DNA of 52,291 nt from Methanobacterium_C sp963845285. GTDB taxonomy: Archaea; Methanobacteriota; Methanobacteria; Methanobacteriales; Methanobacteriaceae. The notes under the pieces were generated by a model. That model saw only the letters and a list, made by a program, of their open reading frames with translations, was not told where the DNA came from and made no database searches. Shown one piece after another: positions 44,231 through 52,291 of the stretch. The translations under genes and the position numbers were made by a program. Position 1 is the stretch's first letter. Each line of letters opens with the position of its first letter. The stretch is taken from NCBI GenBank assembly GCA_963845285.1, contig CAWJRO010000037.1, forward strand, positions 1 through 52,291, given 5' to 3'.

Positions 44231-44734
44231 TTAATAGATAGAAACTCTCTTAACACCAGGTATCTTTAAAAACTCATTTATTAACTCACCTTTAACAGGT
44301 TTTTCTGTTATTAAGGTAAGGCGTGGATGTTCCTCAAGTTCGGGGTCATCTGCATGGGCCTGACGTATGCTTATACCTTCAAGAGATATGAGTTCAGTGG
44401 ATTTTGCAAGTATTCCGGGGTTTCCAGCGTGGGCTTCTATTTCCACAACTCCAAATCCCAGGTTGTTTGCAATGTTTTTCAGGAGAGCCCCTGCAGGATG
44501 CATGTTCCGGAATATGGCTGAAAGCTGTTCGTCTTGGAGTATAACGTTTACAGTTGCCTTTATGGTACGTCTGTCAACTCCTGATGATTTTGCAAGGGCT
44601 ACATCACTTATTTCCACGTTTCCACAGTATATTTTGCCGTTTTCACCAACTTTAAGTCCAAGTTCAACTATTTTTCTTGCAACAGCCATACGTGCTGGAA
44701 ATTTCTCGAATTTGTGTTTTATTCTATCCCACAT
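44231..44734 (-). CDS. trpY: TrpY, tryptophan-responsive regulator (HTH plus ACT)
   Basis: The N-terminal 75 residues have a helix-turn-helix (ARMAVARKIVELGLKVGENG, then VALAKSSGVDRRTIKATVNV). The C-terminal part is an ACT domain (VVEIEAHAGNPGILAKSTEL, then LTLITEKPVKGELINEF), expected to bind tryptophan. Size 167 residues matches TrpY of Methanothermobacter, which represses trpEGCFBAD and its own gene by binding TGTACA boxes. It is divergent from trpE, and TGTACA boxes lie between the two. CACCTGATT on the plus strand gives the GGTG ribosome binding site. Confidence 0.9.
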   Translation of the reverse strand: MWDRIKHKFEKFPARMAVARKIVELGLKVGENGKIYCGNVEISDVALAKSSGVDRRTIKATVNVILQDEQLSAIFRNMHPAGALLKNIANNLGFGVVEIEAHAGNPGILAKSTELISLEGISIRQAHADDPELEEHPRLTLITEKPVKGELINEFLKIPGVKRVSIY

Positions 44735-44769
44735 AACATTTCACCTGATTCTCATTTACTTCCTCAAAT

Positions 44770-45077
44770 TGTACTTCATTTAATTTCTTGTTGTAACTAT
44801 AGTTCCTTTGTTTTGTACACCTATTTAACTTTATGTACATTTATGTACTCTAAAGCTTTAAATAGTACTATGATGTATATAGTCTTCTAAGTGAGAATTT
44901 GATTTACAGTATGGAACTTTAATCGAAATCATTGTTCTTGAAAAAATGAATTAAAAATTGATTCATGATTACTGTAATAAACTGATAAAACTTGAATTGA
45001 ATTGATATTATTTGACAAAAAATTGAATTAGAATATTTAGATTAAATTGAATTTAAATAAAATTACTAAGGTGTACA
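44770..45077. promoter_or_regulatory. TRP-box control region of trpY and trpEGCFBAD
   Basis: TGTACA occurs at 44814, 44834 and 45072. Variants are TGTACT at 44770 and 44844, AGTACT at 44864 and TGTATA at 44874. The five sites from 44814 to 44874 are spaced 20, 10, 20 and 10 bp, so all face the same side of the helix. They surround CTTTAAATA at 44856-44864, a likely TATA box for trpE. The leader to trpE would then be about 190 bases. The box at 45072 overlaps the GGTG ribosome binding site. Confidence 0.75.
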
Positions 45078-45089
45078 ACATGAAAAGTA

Positions 45090-46484
45090 GTGAATGTTTT
45101 TGGCGACTACAATTTAAAAATAGGCGAACCCAAAACTACAGATCTTAATTTTGATTCTCCTTTTGAACTATTTAAACGAATATACAGCAACTATCCCGAT
45201 GCATTTTTACTTGAGTCCATGGAAAGCGACAGCGGACTTGCAAGGTTTTCAGTCCTCGGATTCAAACCGGTAGCAACCTTAAAAGCCTATCAAAACGTGC
45301 TTGAAATAGAAAAAGATGGGGAAAAACAGGAAATTGAAATAAAAAACCCCTTTGATGAAATACGGAAATTAACATCAACAAGCAACGAAAAGAAAGGTTT
45401 TAGAGGTGGACTTGTAGGGTACGTCTCATACGAATCTGTCAGGCACTTCGAACCCATTGATCTTAAAGAGTTCTCACACCCGGATTTTGAATTTGGATTG
45501 TTCCTGGATGCAGTAATTTTTGATAGAATTCACAACAAATGTGAATACGTTACTCTGGGTGAGGACAGGCTTGAAGAAATTCAGGAAGTCTCAAAAAAAG
45601 AATTACCTGAGGGTCATATGGAAGGGCTGACCTTCCACGAAACGAACCATTACTTCTCCAAGGAAAAATATGAGGAAATGGTTGTTGAGGCTAAAAAAAG
45701 AATAAGAGCCGGTGAAATATTCCAGAGCGTCATTTCAAACGCTCGTGAATATGAGATCAAGGGTAGTAAACTTTCTTTTTATGAAAGACTCCGCAAAATA
45801 AACCCATCCCCCTACATGTACCATCTGAAACTTGGAGAACGTGAGATCATAGGATCAAGCCCTGAAATGCTTGTAAGGGTTGAAGGGAAAAAAATTGAAA
45901 CTTTCCCAATTGCAGGCACCAGAAAAAGGGGAAAAACAGTTTATGAAGACGAAAAACTCAAAAAAGAGCTTTTAACTGATGAAAAAGAAAGGGCAGAGCA
46001 CCTGATGCTTGTGGATCTGGCAAGAAATGACGTTGGAAAGGTCAGTGAATTTGGGTCGGTCCATGTTCCAGAGTACATGGGTGTGAAGAAGTATTCCCAT
46101 GTCCAGCACATGGTATCCAAGGTTGAAGGAAAATTAAGAGCTGATAAAACTGCAGTAGATGCATTTTCAGCCATGTTCCCGGCAGGAACATTGAGTGGAG
46201 CCCCCAAAATCCGGGCAATGGAAATAATCGATGAACTTGAAGGAATTCCAAGGGGACCATACGCAGGAGCAGTTGGTTACTTCTCCCTCAACGGAAATGC
46301 AGACTTCGCAATCACAATACGTACAATGGTATGCGATGGAAACCGCGCCAGGATACAGGCAGGTGCAGGAATAGTCCACGATTCAATTCCGGAAGAAGAG
46401 TACTATGAATGCGAGAACAAAGCAGGAGCACTCACAAAAGCTCTTGAAGTTGCAAGCGATGCAGAATCAGGTGATGCGAAATGA
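45090..46484 (+). CDS. trpE: Anthranilate synthase component I
   Basis: It makes anthranilate from chorismate using ammonia from TrpG. The N-terminus has AFLLESMESDSGLARFSVLG with the LLES tryptophan-feedback motif. The catalytic part has IRAGEIFQSVISNAREYEI, PSPYMYHLKLGEREIIGSSP, PIAGTRKRGKT, DLARNDVGKVSEFGSVHV and FPAGTLSGAPKIRAMEIIDE. It is 464 residues. The start is GTG 45090 (MNVFGDY). An ATG at 45080, better placed behind GGTG, is out of frame and opens a 22-codon frame that overlaps trpE. trpG follows with a 4-bp overlap. Confidence 0.95.
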   Translation: MNVFGDYNLKIGEPKTTDLNFDSPFELFKRIYSNYPDAFLLESMESDSGLARFSVLGFKPVATLKAYQNVLEIEKDGEKQEIEIKNPFDEIRKLTSTSNEKKGFRGGLVGYVSYESVRHFEPIDLKEFSHPDFEFGLFLDAVIFDRIHNKCEYVTLGEDRLEEIQEVSKKELPEGHMEGLTFHETNHYFSKEKYEEMVVEAKKRIRAGEIFQSVISNAREYEIKGSKLSFYERLRKINPSPYMYHLKLGEREIIGSSPEMLVRVEGKKIETFPIAGTRKRGKTVYEDEKLKKELLTDEKERAEHLMLVDLARNDVGKVSEFGSVHVPEYMGVKKYSHVQHMVSKVEGKLRADKTAVDAFSAMFPAGTLSGAPKIRAMEIIDELEGIPRGPYAGAVGYFSLNGNADFAITIRTMVCDGNRARIQAGAGIVHDSIPEEEYYECENKAGALTKALEVASDAESGDAK

Positions 46485-47056
46485 TACTCATAATCGACAA
46501 CTACGATTCATTCACTTACAATCTTTACCAGCTGGTTGGGGAACTTTATGATGACATAATGGTCAAAAGAAACGATGAGATCACATTAGATGAAATAAAA
46601 AAGCTCAAACCAGATAGAATAATAATTTCACCAGGCCCGGGCAATCCAAAAAATAAAAGGGACTTTGGTGTTTGCATGCAAGTTATAAGGGAGCTTGGAT
46701 GTGAAATACCAATTCTTGGAGTTTGTCTTGGACATCAGGGAATATTTGCAGCTTTTGGTGGTGATATAATTCTCACAGAGCCTGTACACGGTAAGCAGAG
46801 CGAGATTTTTCACACTGAAAATGGGATTTTCAAGGGTGTAAAAAATCCACTTCCAGCTGCAAGGTACCATTCACTCCTCTGCAATGATGCTACAATCCCT
46901 GAATGCATGGAAGTCACTGCAAGAACCAGTGAAGGTCTGATAATGGGGATAAAACATCGTGAAAATCGTATTTATGGACTCCAATTTCATCCAGAATCTG
47001 TTGGCACTGATGAGGGTCTAAAAATCCTGAAAAACTTCCTGGAGATAAACGCATGA
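46481..47056 (+). CDS. trpG: Anthranilate synthase component II (glutamine amidotransferase)
   Basis: This class I amidotransferase supplies ammonia to TrpE. It begins ILIIDNYDSFTYNLYQLVGE and has ISPGPGNPKNK, the nucleophile Cys in LGVCLGHQGIFAAFGG, AARYHSLLC and the catalytic His-Glu in LQFHPESVGT. Length 191 is normal and there is no fusion. It overlaps trpE and trpC by 4 bp each (ATGA), which means coupled translation. Confidence 0.96.
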   Translation: MILIIDNYDSFTYNLYQLVGELYDDIMVKRNDEITLDEIKKLKPDRIIISPGPGNPKNKRDFGVCMQVIRELGCEIPILGVCLGHQGIFAAFGGDIILTEPVHGKQSEIFHTENGIFKGVKNPLPAARYHSLLCNDATIPECMEVTARTSEGLIMGIKHRENRIYGLQFHPESVGTDEGLKILKNFLEINA

Positions 47057-47940
47057 TACAGATTCAGGACATAATAAGCCAGAGAAGGAAAGATCTTCAA
47101 AAAACAATGGAAATAAAACCATTAAAAGACTTAAAATCTCAATTTGAGGATATTTTTGATGGAAGTAAGGGTTTTGCTAATAGGTCAAAAAATCCCTTAA
47201 AAACAGAAAATCTCAAGACAAGAAATCCAAAAAATGCAGAGATCTTTAAAGATTCGATAACCGATGAAGAAAATGTCTGTGTTATCTGTGAATACAAACC
47301 CGCATCTCCATCAATGGGGGATATCTCATCTGCACCTATTAAAGATGCATTGGAAGTTTTTGAAGAATCAGGTGCAAGTGCAGTTTCAATTTTGACAGAG
47401 GAGAATTTTTTCAAGGGCAGTCTGAATAATCTAAAATCTGCTTCGAAAATAACCAAAATTCCCCTACTGAGAAAGGACTTTGTACTTGACGAGTACCAGA
47501 TTTACGAGGCAAAACTTGCAGGTGCAAGCGCTGTTCTCCTGATTTGCGGAGTTTATCCAGATTTAAGTAGTGGAGTAGACCTGTGCAACGATCTTGGAAT
47601 TGATGCACTGGTAGAATGCAAAAACAGGGCCGATATAGAAGGAGCTTTGAAAGCTGGGGCTCAGATAATTGGAATAAACAACAGGAACTTAGAAGATTTC
47701 ACAATTGACCTCAAAAAAACCCAGAAACTTGCAGGATACGTGCCTCCAGAGATTGTTCTTGTATCTGAAAGTGGTGTAAAGACTCCAAATGATGCAAAAC
47801 TTCTTGCAAGCTATGGGGCTGATGCAATTTTAATAGGTACGGGCATAATGGGTGCAAGTAGTAAAATTAGGATGCTTGAAGCTGCCAATGGGATAATAAA
47901 TGTTCTTAATGGTTCCAAGGTTGAGAGAACTAGCAATTGA
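47053..47940 (+). CDS. trpC: Indole-3-glycerol phosphate synthase
   Basis: The (beta/alpha)8 enzyme closes the indole ring. Motifs are CVICEYKPASPSMGDISS (the K and SPS of the substrate site), ASAVSILTEENFFKGSLNNL, IPLLRKDFVLDEYQIYEAKL, AQIIGINNRNLEDFTIDLKK, LVSESGV and GADAILIGTGIM. At 295 residues it is some 25-30 longer than usual. The extra sequence is a lysine/asparagine-rich insert near residues 40-70 in the N-terminal extension (GFANRSKNPLKTENLKTRNP), which looks disordered. It overlaps trpG by 4 bp and the start region of trpF. Confidence 0.95.
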   Translation: MIQIQDIISQRRKDLQKTMEIKPLKDLKSQFEDIFDGSKGFANRSKNPLKTENLKTRNPKNAEIFKDSITDEENVCVICEYKPASPSMGDISSAPIKDALEVFEESGASAVSILTEENFFKGSLNNLKSASKITKIPLLRKDFVLDEYQIYEAKLAGASAVLLICGVYPDLSSGVDLCNDLGIDALVECKNRADIEGALKAGAQIIGINNRNLEDFTIDLKKTQKLAGYVPPEIVLVSESGVKTPNDAKLLASYGADAILIGTGIMGASSKIRMLEAANGIINVLNGSKVERTSN

Positions 47941-47960
47941 AGAGATTTAGGTTGATTAAA

Positions 47961-48656
47961 ATGAAAATCAAAATCTGTGGGATGACAAGACCGGAAGACG
48001 TCATGAAATCTGAAAAATCCTGCGTTGACCTTATAGGATTTATAAACATTGAAAGATCCAAGAGATTTATGGAGATCAACGAAATAAAAGATTTAGTTTC
48101 TAATTTAAGGGATAAATTCAAAGCAGTACTTGTAATTGAGCCTGAAAATCCTGAAGAAGCAATAATGAAGTCAAAAAAGACAGATATAAAAACATTACAA
48201 CTGCATTCACTTTCAAAAGCTGAAATAAAATATCTTAAATGGATTGACAGCTACAGAAAAAATGCTCATGAAAGGGATCTGGAGATTATTCGGGCAGTGG
48301 GAATTTCCCCAGGACTTGATGCTAATGAAAGAGATGCTAAAATGGAAGAGATAAAAGGATTTGCAATGGTTTGTGATGCACTGCTCTTTGATTATGAAGT
48401 TAAAGGTAAAAGTGGGGGAACTGGAAAGCAACTGCCACTTGATATTGTAACTGAAGCTGCAAAAGCTGCAAAAGATGTAAATAATAATATAAAAATCTTT
48501 ATTGCGGGTGGAATGAACGCAGAAAGAATTAAAAATAACCGAAAAATGTTGAATAAGGTTTTTGATTATGTTGATGTTAATTCTGGTGTTGAGGATGCCC
48601 CTGGAATTAAAAATCCGGATAAAATAGAAGATCTTTGTGAATTAATGGTAGATTAA
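47961..48656 (+). CDS. trpF: Phosphoribosylanthranilate isomerase
   Basis: The protein begins MKIKICGMTRPEDVMKSEKS, with the catalytic Cys in KICGMTR, and continues VDLIGFINIERSKRFM, LQLHSLSKAEIKYLKW, CDALLFDYEVKGKSGGTGKQ (catalytic Asp and phosphate loop), FIAGGMNAERIKNN and VDVNSGVEDAPGIKNPDKIE. AGGTTGATTAAA lies before the ATG at 47961, better than the TTG at 47937. At 231 residues it is slightly longer than most. It catalyses the Amadori step before TrpC. Confidence 0.93.
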   Translation: MKIKICGMTRPEDVMKSEKSCVDLIGFINIERSKRFMEINEIKDLVSNLRDKFKAVLVIEPENPEEAIMKSKKTDIKTLQLHSLSKAEIKYLKWIDSYRKNAHERDLEIIRAVGISPGLDANERDAKMEEIKGFAMVCDALLFDYEVKGKSGGTGKQLPLDIVTEAAKAAKDVNNNIKIFIAGGMNAERIKNNRKMLNKVFDYVDVNSGVEDAPGIKNPDKIEDLCELMVD

Positions 48657-48713
48657 TGTGTAACAGATTTTAATGGTAAAAAAATTATTTAAAATTGTTT
48701 TAGAGGTGATTTA

Positions 48714-49895
48714 ATGATAACAAAAGGTAAATTTGGTAAATATGGGGGAGTTTTTGTCCCTGAACTCATCATACCTGCGCTTGAAGAACTTGAAAAGGCT
48801 TTTTTGAAGTACAAAGATGATAAAAAGTTCAATGAGGAACTGGAATTTTACCTGCGTGAGTTTGCAGGAAGGCCAACGGGCCTTTACTACGCCAGCAACT
48901 TATCAGAAAAACTTGGATGCAAAATTTACCTCAAAAGAGAGGATATGCTGCACACAGGAGCTCATAAAATAAACAACACTCTTGGACAGGGACTCCTTGC
49001 CAAGTACATGGGTAAAACGAGGTTAATTGCTGAGACAGGTGCAGGGCAGCATGGAATTGCAACTGCAGTTGTTGGAGCAATGCTTGGAATACCAGTTGAA
49101 GTTTACATGGGAAGTGAGGACGTGGAAAGGCAGAAATTGAACGTTTTCAGGATGGAACTTTCAGGTGCCGGCGTAACACCCGTTGAATCAGGATCCTGCA
49201 CCCTTAAAGATGCAATAAACGAGGCGTTCAGGGACTGGATCACCAACGTGGAAACCACCCATTACCTCATAGGCTCGACAATGGGACCCCATCCTTACCC
49301 AACAATGGTTAAACATTTCCAGAGTGTTATAGGACGCGAAGCAAAAAAACAGATCTTAGAAAAAGAAGGTAAACTTCCAGATGTGGTTATAGCATGCGTT
49401 GGAGGGGGAAGCAACTCCATGGGAATATTTTCAGAGTTCATAGACCACGAAGAGGTGGATCTGATAGGTGTTGAAGGTGGTGGAGATGGAGTGGAAACTG
49501 AGAACACAGGGGCAACCCTTTGTAAAGGTACTGAGGGAGTACTTCATGGTTCACTCTCATTTGTACTTCAAAACGATGATGGCCAGATCAACGAGGCCAG
49601 TTCAATTTCAGCAGGCCTGGACTACCCTGGAGTTGGACCTGAACACGCCTACCTCAAGGTCACAGGACGTGCAAAATACGTTGCAGTAACAGACAAAGAG
49701 GCACTAGAAGGATTTGAACTGTTATCCAAATACGAAGGAATAATACCTGCCCTTGAAAGTTCCCATGCAGTTGCATACGCTATAAAATATGCTAAAATGG
49801 AAGAGAACAAGGGAAAAACCATAGTTGTGAACCTTTCAGGAAGAGGAGACAAGGACATGTTCATAGTTGCCAAAGAAATGGGTGAGAAGATATGA
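48714..49895 (+). CDS. trpB: Tryptophan synthase beta chain
   Basis: The PLP enzyme joins indole and serine. It has GKYGGVFVPELIIPALEELE, the PLP lysine in GAHKINNTLGQGLLAKYMGK, ETGAGQHGIATAVVGAMLGI, CVGGGSNSMGIFSEF (phosphate site) and GLDYPGVGPEHAYLK with NLSGRGDKDM at the end. The length (393) and the motifs match the TrpB1 type that pairs with TrpA, which follows with a 4-bp overlap. GAGGTGATTTA precedes the ATG. Confidence 0.97.
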   Translation: MITKGKFGKYGGVFVPELIIPALEELEKAFLKYKDDKKFNEELEFYLREFAGRPTGLYYASNLSEKLGCKIYLKREDMLHTGAHKINNTLGQGLLAKYMGKTRLIAETGAGQHGIATAVVGAMLGIPVEVYMGSEDVERQKLNVFRMELSGAGVTPVESGSCTLKDAINEAFRDWITNVETTHYLIGSTMGPHPYPTMVKHFQSVIGREAKKQILEKEGKLPDVVIACVGGGSNSMGIFSEFIDHEEVDLIGVEGGGDGVETENTGATLCKGTEGVLHGSLSFVLQNDDGQINEASSISAGLDYPGVGPEHAYLKVTGRAKYVAVTDKEALEGFELLSKYEGIIPALESSHAVAYAIKYAKMEENKGKTIVVNLSGRGDKDMFIVAKEMGEKI

Positions 49896-50734
49896 ATCCA
49901 AATAACAACACTCAAAATAATGAAATCAAGGTAGAATCCTATTTGGAAATGTTCAAAAAGGTTAAAGATAAAGGTGAAGGAGCATTCATACCATTTGTTG
50001 TTGCAGGAGACCCTGATTTTGAAACATCACTCCAGATCGTGAAAAAACTGGTTGAAAGTGGAGCAGACAGTCTTGAAATAGGATTTACATTCAGTGATCC
50101 TGTTGCAGACGGTCCAACCGTGCAAAATGCAGATATAAGGGCATCCAATGCAGGCATGACCACAAAAAAAGGATTTGAATTTATAAAAAGAGTCCGTGAA
50201 TTTACAGGCATTCCGATAGGACTTCTGGTATATTACAACCTCATTTACAAGATGGGAATCGATGAGTTTTATAAAAATGCAGGTGAAGTCGGTGTAAACG
50301 GTGTACTTGCAGCAGATCTGCCACCTGAAGAAGCACAGGATGCAGTAAAATCAGCCCGAAAGTATGGGGTGGATCCGATATTCATTGCCGCACAAACCAC
50401 CAGCAATGAAAGGCTTAAACAGATTGCAGATATGTGTTCAGGATTCCTTTACGTGGTATCAGTCATGGGAGTCACAGGTGCAAGGTCTGAAGTTAAAACC
50501 AGCACTGTTGAACTGGTTGAAAGAATGCGCAGCCACACAGATATTCCTATATGTGTAGGTTTTGGAATTTCAAAGCCGGAGCACGTAACTGAGGTTATTG
50601 AAGCAGGGGCTGATGGTGCAATCGTGGGAAGCGCACTCATAAATGTTATTGCAGAAAATCTTGATGATTACGAGGTCATGAAGACAAAAATAGGAAATTC
50701 CTGCAGTAATTTGAAGGAAGCAACCAGAAATTAA
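49892..50734 (+). CDS. trpA: Tryptophan synthase alpha chain
   Basis: It cleaves indole-3-glycerol phosphate and channels indole to TrpB. Motifs are GEGAFIPFVVAGDPDFETSL, ESGADSLEIGFTFSDPVADG (catalytic Glu and the P-x-ADGP loop, here PVADGPTVQNAD), VNGVLAADLPPEE (catalytic Asp), GFLYVVSVMGVTGAR, and GFGISKPEHV and GADGAIVGSALI for the phosphate. Length 280 is normal. It overlaps trpB by 4 bp. Confidence 0.96.
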   Translation: MNPNNNTQNNEIKVESYLEMFKKVKDKGEGAFIPFVVAGDPDFETSLQIVKKLVESGADSLEIGFTFSDPVADGPTVQNADIRASNAGMTTKKGFEFIKRVREFTGIPIGLLVYYNLIYKMGIDEFYKNAGEVGVNGVLAADLPPEEAQDAVKSARKYGVDPIFIAAQTTSNERLKQIADMCSGFLYVVSVMGVTGARSEVKTSTVELVERMRSHTDIPICVGFGISKPEHVTEVIEAGADGAIVGSALINVIAENLDDYEVMKTKIGNSCSNLKEATRN

Positions 50735-50763
50735 TGGATAGCTAAATGGAGGTTGGTGATGTT

Positions 50764-51840
50764 ATGATTGCAGAAAGCTTAAAAAAAGTTGTAGCCGGAC
50801 ACGATTTAGATGAAGAAGAATCTTACAAGTGTATGGTGGAAATAATGGGTGGTAATGCAAGTGATATTCATATCTCATCATTTTTGACCGCACTTGCAAT
50901 CAAAGGTGAGACTGCTACGGAGATAACAGGATTTGTAAGGGCTATGAGGGATGTTTGCATAAACGTGTCCCACACTATCGATTTGCCACTTGTTGATACG
51001 TGCGGTACTGGTGGTGACAGGTTTAAAACCTTCAACGTGAGCACTGCAGCGGCAATAATTGCAGCATCATGCGGAGTTGCCATTGCAAAACATGGAAACC
51101 GCAGTATAACAAGCATATGTGGTGGAGCTGATATTTTAGAGGCTCTTGGAGTTGATATAAACTGTGATAAACATGGTGTGGAGAAATGTCTTGAAAATGC
51201 AGGCATAGGGTTCATGTTCGCCCCTAATTTTCACCCTGCAATGAAGAATGTAATGCCTGTAAGGCGAGGGCTTGGAATTCGAACGGTTTTCAATATTTTA
51301 GGGCCACTAACATCCCCTGCAAATGCGGATATTCAGCTTCTCGGAGTTTTTGACCCGGAATACGTGGATGTGGTTGCAAAAGTTCTTAGAAACCTAGGAC
51401 TCAAGAGGGCAATGGTTGTACACGGGTTTGATGATAAAGGTGAGCCTGCAATGGATGAAATTTCAACCATAGGAAAAACTCGTGTTGCAATCCTTGATGA
51501 TGGAGTTATCAAAGTGCATGAAATTTATCCTGAAGATTTTGGACTTGAAAAAGTCAATCCTGATCATATAAAAGCTCCTAAAACTCTTGAAGGTAATTTA
51601 AATGTTGTAAGAAAAGTTTTAGAAGGGAAAAAAGAGAATGAAAAAGATGAAGCCCGCCTTGATCTATGCCTTGCAAATGCAGGTGCAATCCTTTTCATAG
51701 CCGGAAAAGCAGAAAATCTTGAAGAAGGTGTTAAAACTGCCCGTGCAGCTGTTGAATCAGGCAAAGCACTGAAAAAACTTGAAGAATTTGTGGATGTAAG
51801 TAAAGAAGCAGAAGTTCCCAATCTTTCATGTTGCAAATAA
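50764..51840 (+). CDS. trpD: Anthranilate phosphoribosyltransferase
   Basis: It transfers phosphoribosyl to anthranilate. Motifs are TATEITGFVRAMRDVC, VDTCGTGGDRFKTFNVSTAA (the GTGGD PRPP site), AIAKHGNRSITSICGGADIL (KHGNR), FMFAPNFHPAMKNVMPVRRG and LGIRTVFNILGPLTSPANAD, and VHGFDDKGEPAMDEIS. GGTTGGTGATGTT before ATG 50764 (MIAESLKK) is a near-perfect ribosome binding site, so the upstream ATG at 50746 is not used. It is the last gene of the operon. Confidence 0.96.
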   Translation: MIAESLKKVVAGHDLDEEESYKCMVEIMGGNASDIHISSFLTALAIKGETATEITGFVRAMRDVCINVSHTIDLPLVDTCGTGGDRFKTFNVSTAAAIIAASCGVAIAKHGNRSITSICGGADILEALGVDINCDKHGVEKCLENAGIGFMFAPNFHPAMKNVMPVRRGLGIRTVFNILGPLTSPANADIQLLGVFDPEYVDVVAKVLRNLGLKRAMVVHGFDDKGEPAMDEISTIGKTRVAILDDGVIKVHEIYPEDFGLEKVNPDHIKAPKTLEGNLNVVRKVLEGKKENEKDEARLDLCLANAGAILFIAGKAENLEEGVKTARAAVESGKALKKLEEFVDVSKEAEVPNLSCCK

Positions 51841-52291
51841 TAATTTCATGATAGTTTCATGTTCTAAATTGGGGTTAAACTATTCAATAGTTAAAATAAT
51901 TAAATAAAACAGGAATAAACTCAAAATAAACTATTGTAGACAAAAATAAATAAAAAAGAGGTAAAAAATGAGGTAATTATATATTTACCTTGATTTACCA
52001 TTGCTCCAATTTATTATTATAAACTACCTAGATATAAATTTTTTGAAATCTTTTTTTGAAAATAATATTACTTTGATAGGAAATATTCACAAAATTTTCA
52101 CGAAAATATATTCACATAATTATCTAACTTTTTTTAAATTGAGTTGAAAATTTTTGTAAATTATAACCAAATTACAATGGTAATCTAAAATTAATAGTTT
52201 CTAAATTTCTTATTTTTATTTTATTAGAAAAAGTTGATAATGCAAAAAAAGTTGTAGTGAAATTACTAATTCTGGATGATTAAAAAAAAGT
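51841..52291. other. 451-bp AT-rich tail of the window
   Basis: It follows the trp operon. Runs of T (TTTTTTGAAATCTTTTTTT near 52040-52060) could act in termination. No gene was found on either strand. Confidence 0.4.

Overview
The window reads as chromosomal DNA of a mesophilic, AT-rich methanogenic archaeon of the Methanobacteriales, most likely Methanobacterium or a close relative. Evidence: an archaeal TATA-binding protein, FEN1 with a PCNA-binding tail, CDC48/VAT, Pelota, an archaeal-type S-adenosylhomocysteine hydrolase, the coenzyme B pathway pair AksA/HacA, a TrpY-regulated trp operon with TGTACA boxes, and GGTGAT/GGAGG ribosome binding sites. No lookup was possible, so the genus is inference.

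Layout. (1) 1-820: a SerB-like phosphatase fragment and tbp. (2) About 900-8940: an integrated plasmid- or virus-like element. It holds a tyrosine integrase, a divergent winged-helix-like protein, an AbrB-type regulator and a tightly packed replication operon (AAA+ ATPase/helicase, unknown protein, archaeo-eukaryotic primase with a C-terminal CHC2 zinc finger), then two unknown coiled-coil-like proteins. Its right end carries 14 same-strand TTACA motifs and three consecutive palindromes, a candidate origin. A 15-bp direct repeat (906-920 and 8921-8935) may mark the ends. (3) 9295-15362: a defence-like island with a type IIG restriction-modification enzyme, a ribbon-helix-helix protein, an HNH nuclease and a DUF4258/DUF2283 toxin-antitoxin pair, followed by 1.1 kb without an intact gene. 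(4) 16.5-36.3 kb: core metabolism and information genes (class II ribonucleotide reductase, CYTH protein, aksA-hacA-chorismate lyase-like, fen1, a DUF2119-like protein, tRNA-Leu, ahcY, CDC48, tyrA, pelA, a MraY-like transferase). (5) 36.6-44.1 kb: nitroreductase, a TrmB regulator divergent from an ABC-2 exporter, a GT28-like transferase, small membrane proteins, a dihydrolipoamide dehydrogenase-like flavoprotein and hypC. (6) 44.2-51.8 kb: trpY divergent from trpEGCFBAD.

Over this lies a mobile-DNA layer. One MITE family has three copies, each exactly 181 bp, with matching 10-bp-class terminal inverted repeats and perfect 4-bp target duplications (TGTA, TATA, TCAT); one copy sits inside the integrated element. 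A second family (105-107 bp, ends GAGGCTGTC) also has three copies. The ahcY/DUF2119 junction has been duplicated and split by about 1.7 kb of inserted DNA.

The most interesting items are the replication module with its candidate origin, the two MITE families, a prephenate dehydrogenase whose C-terminus looks like the C-terminal part of bacterial-type PheRS beta (including an FDX-ACB-like domain), and a set of TRP boxes spaced in multiples of 10 bp between trpY and trpE.
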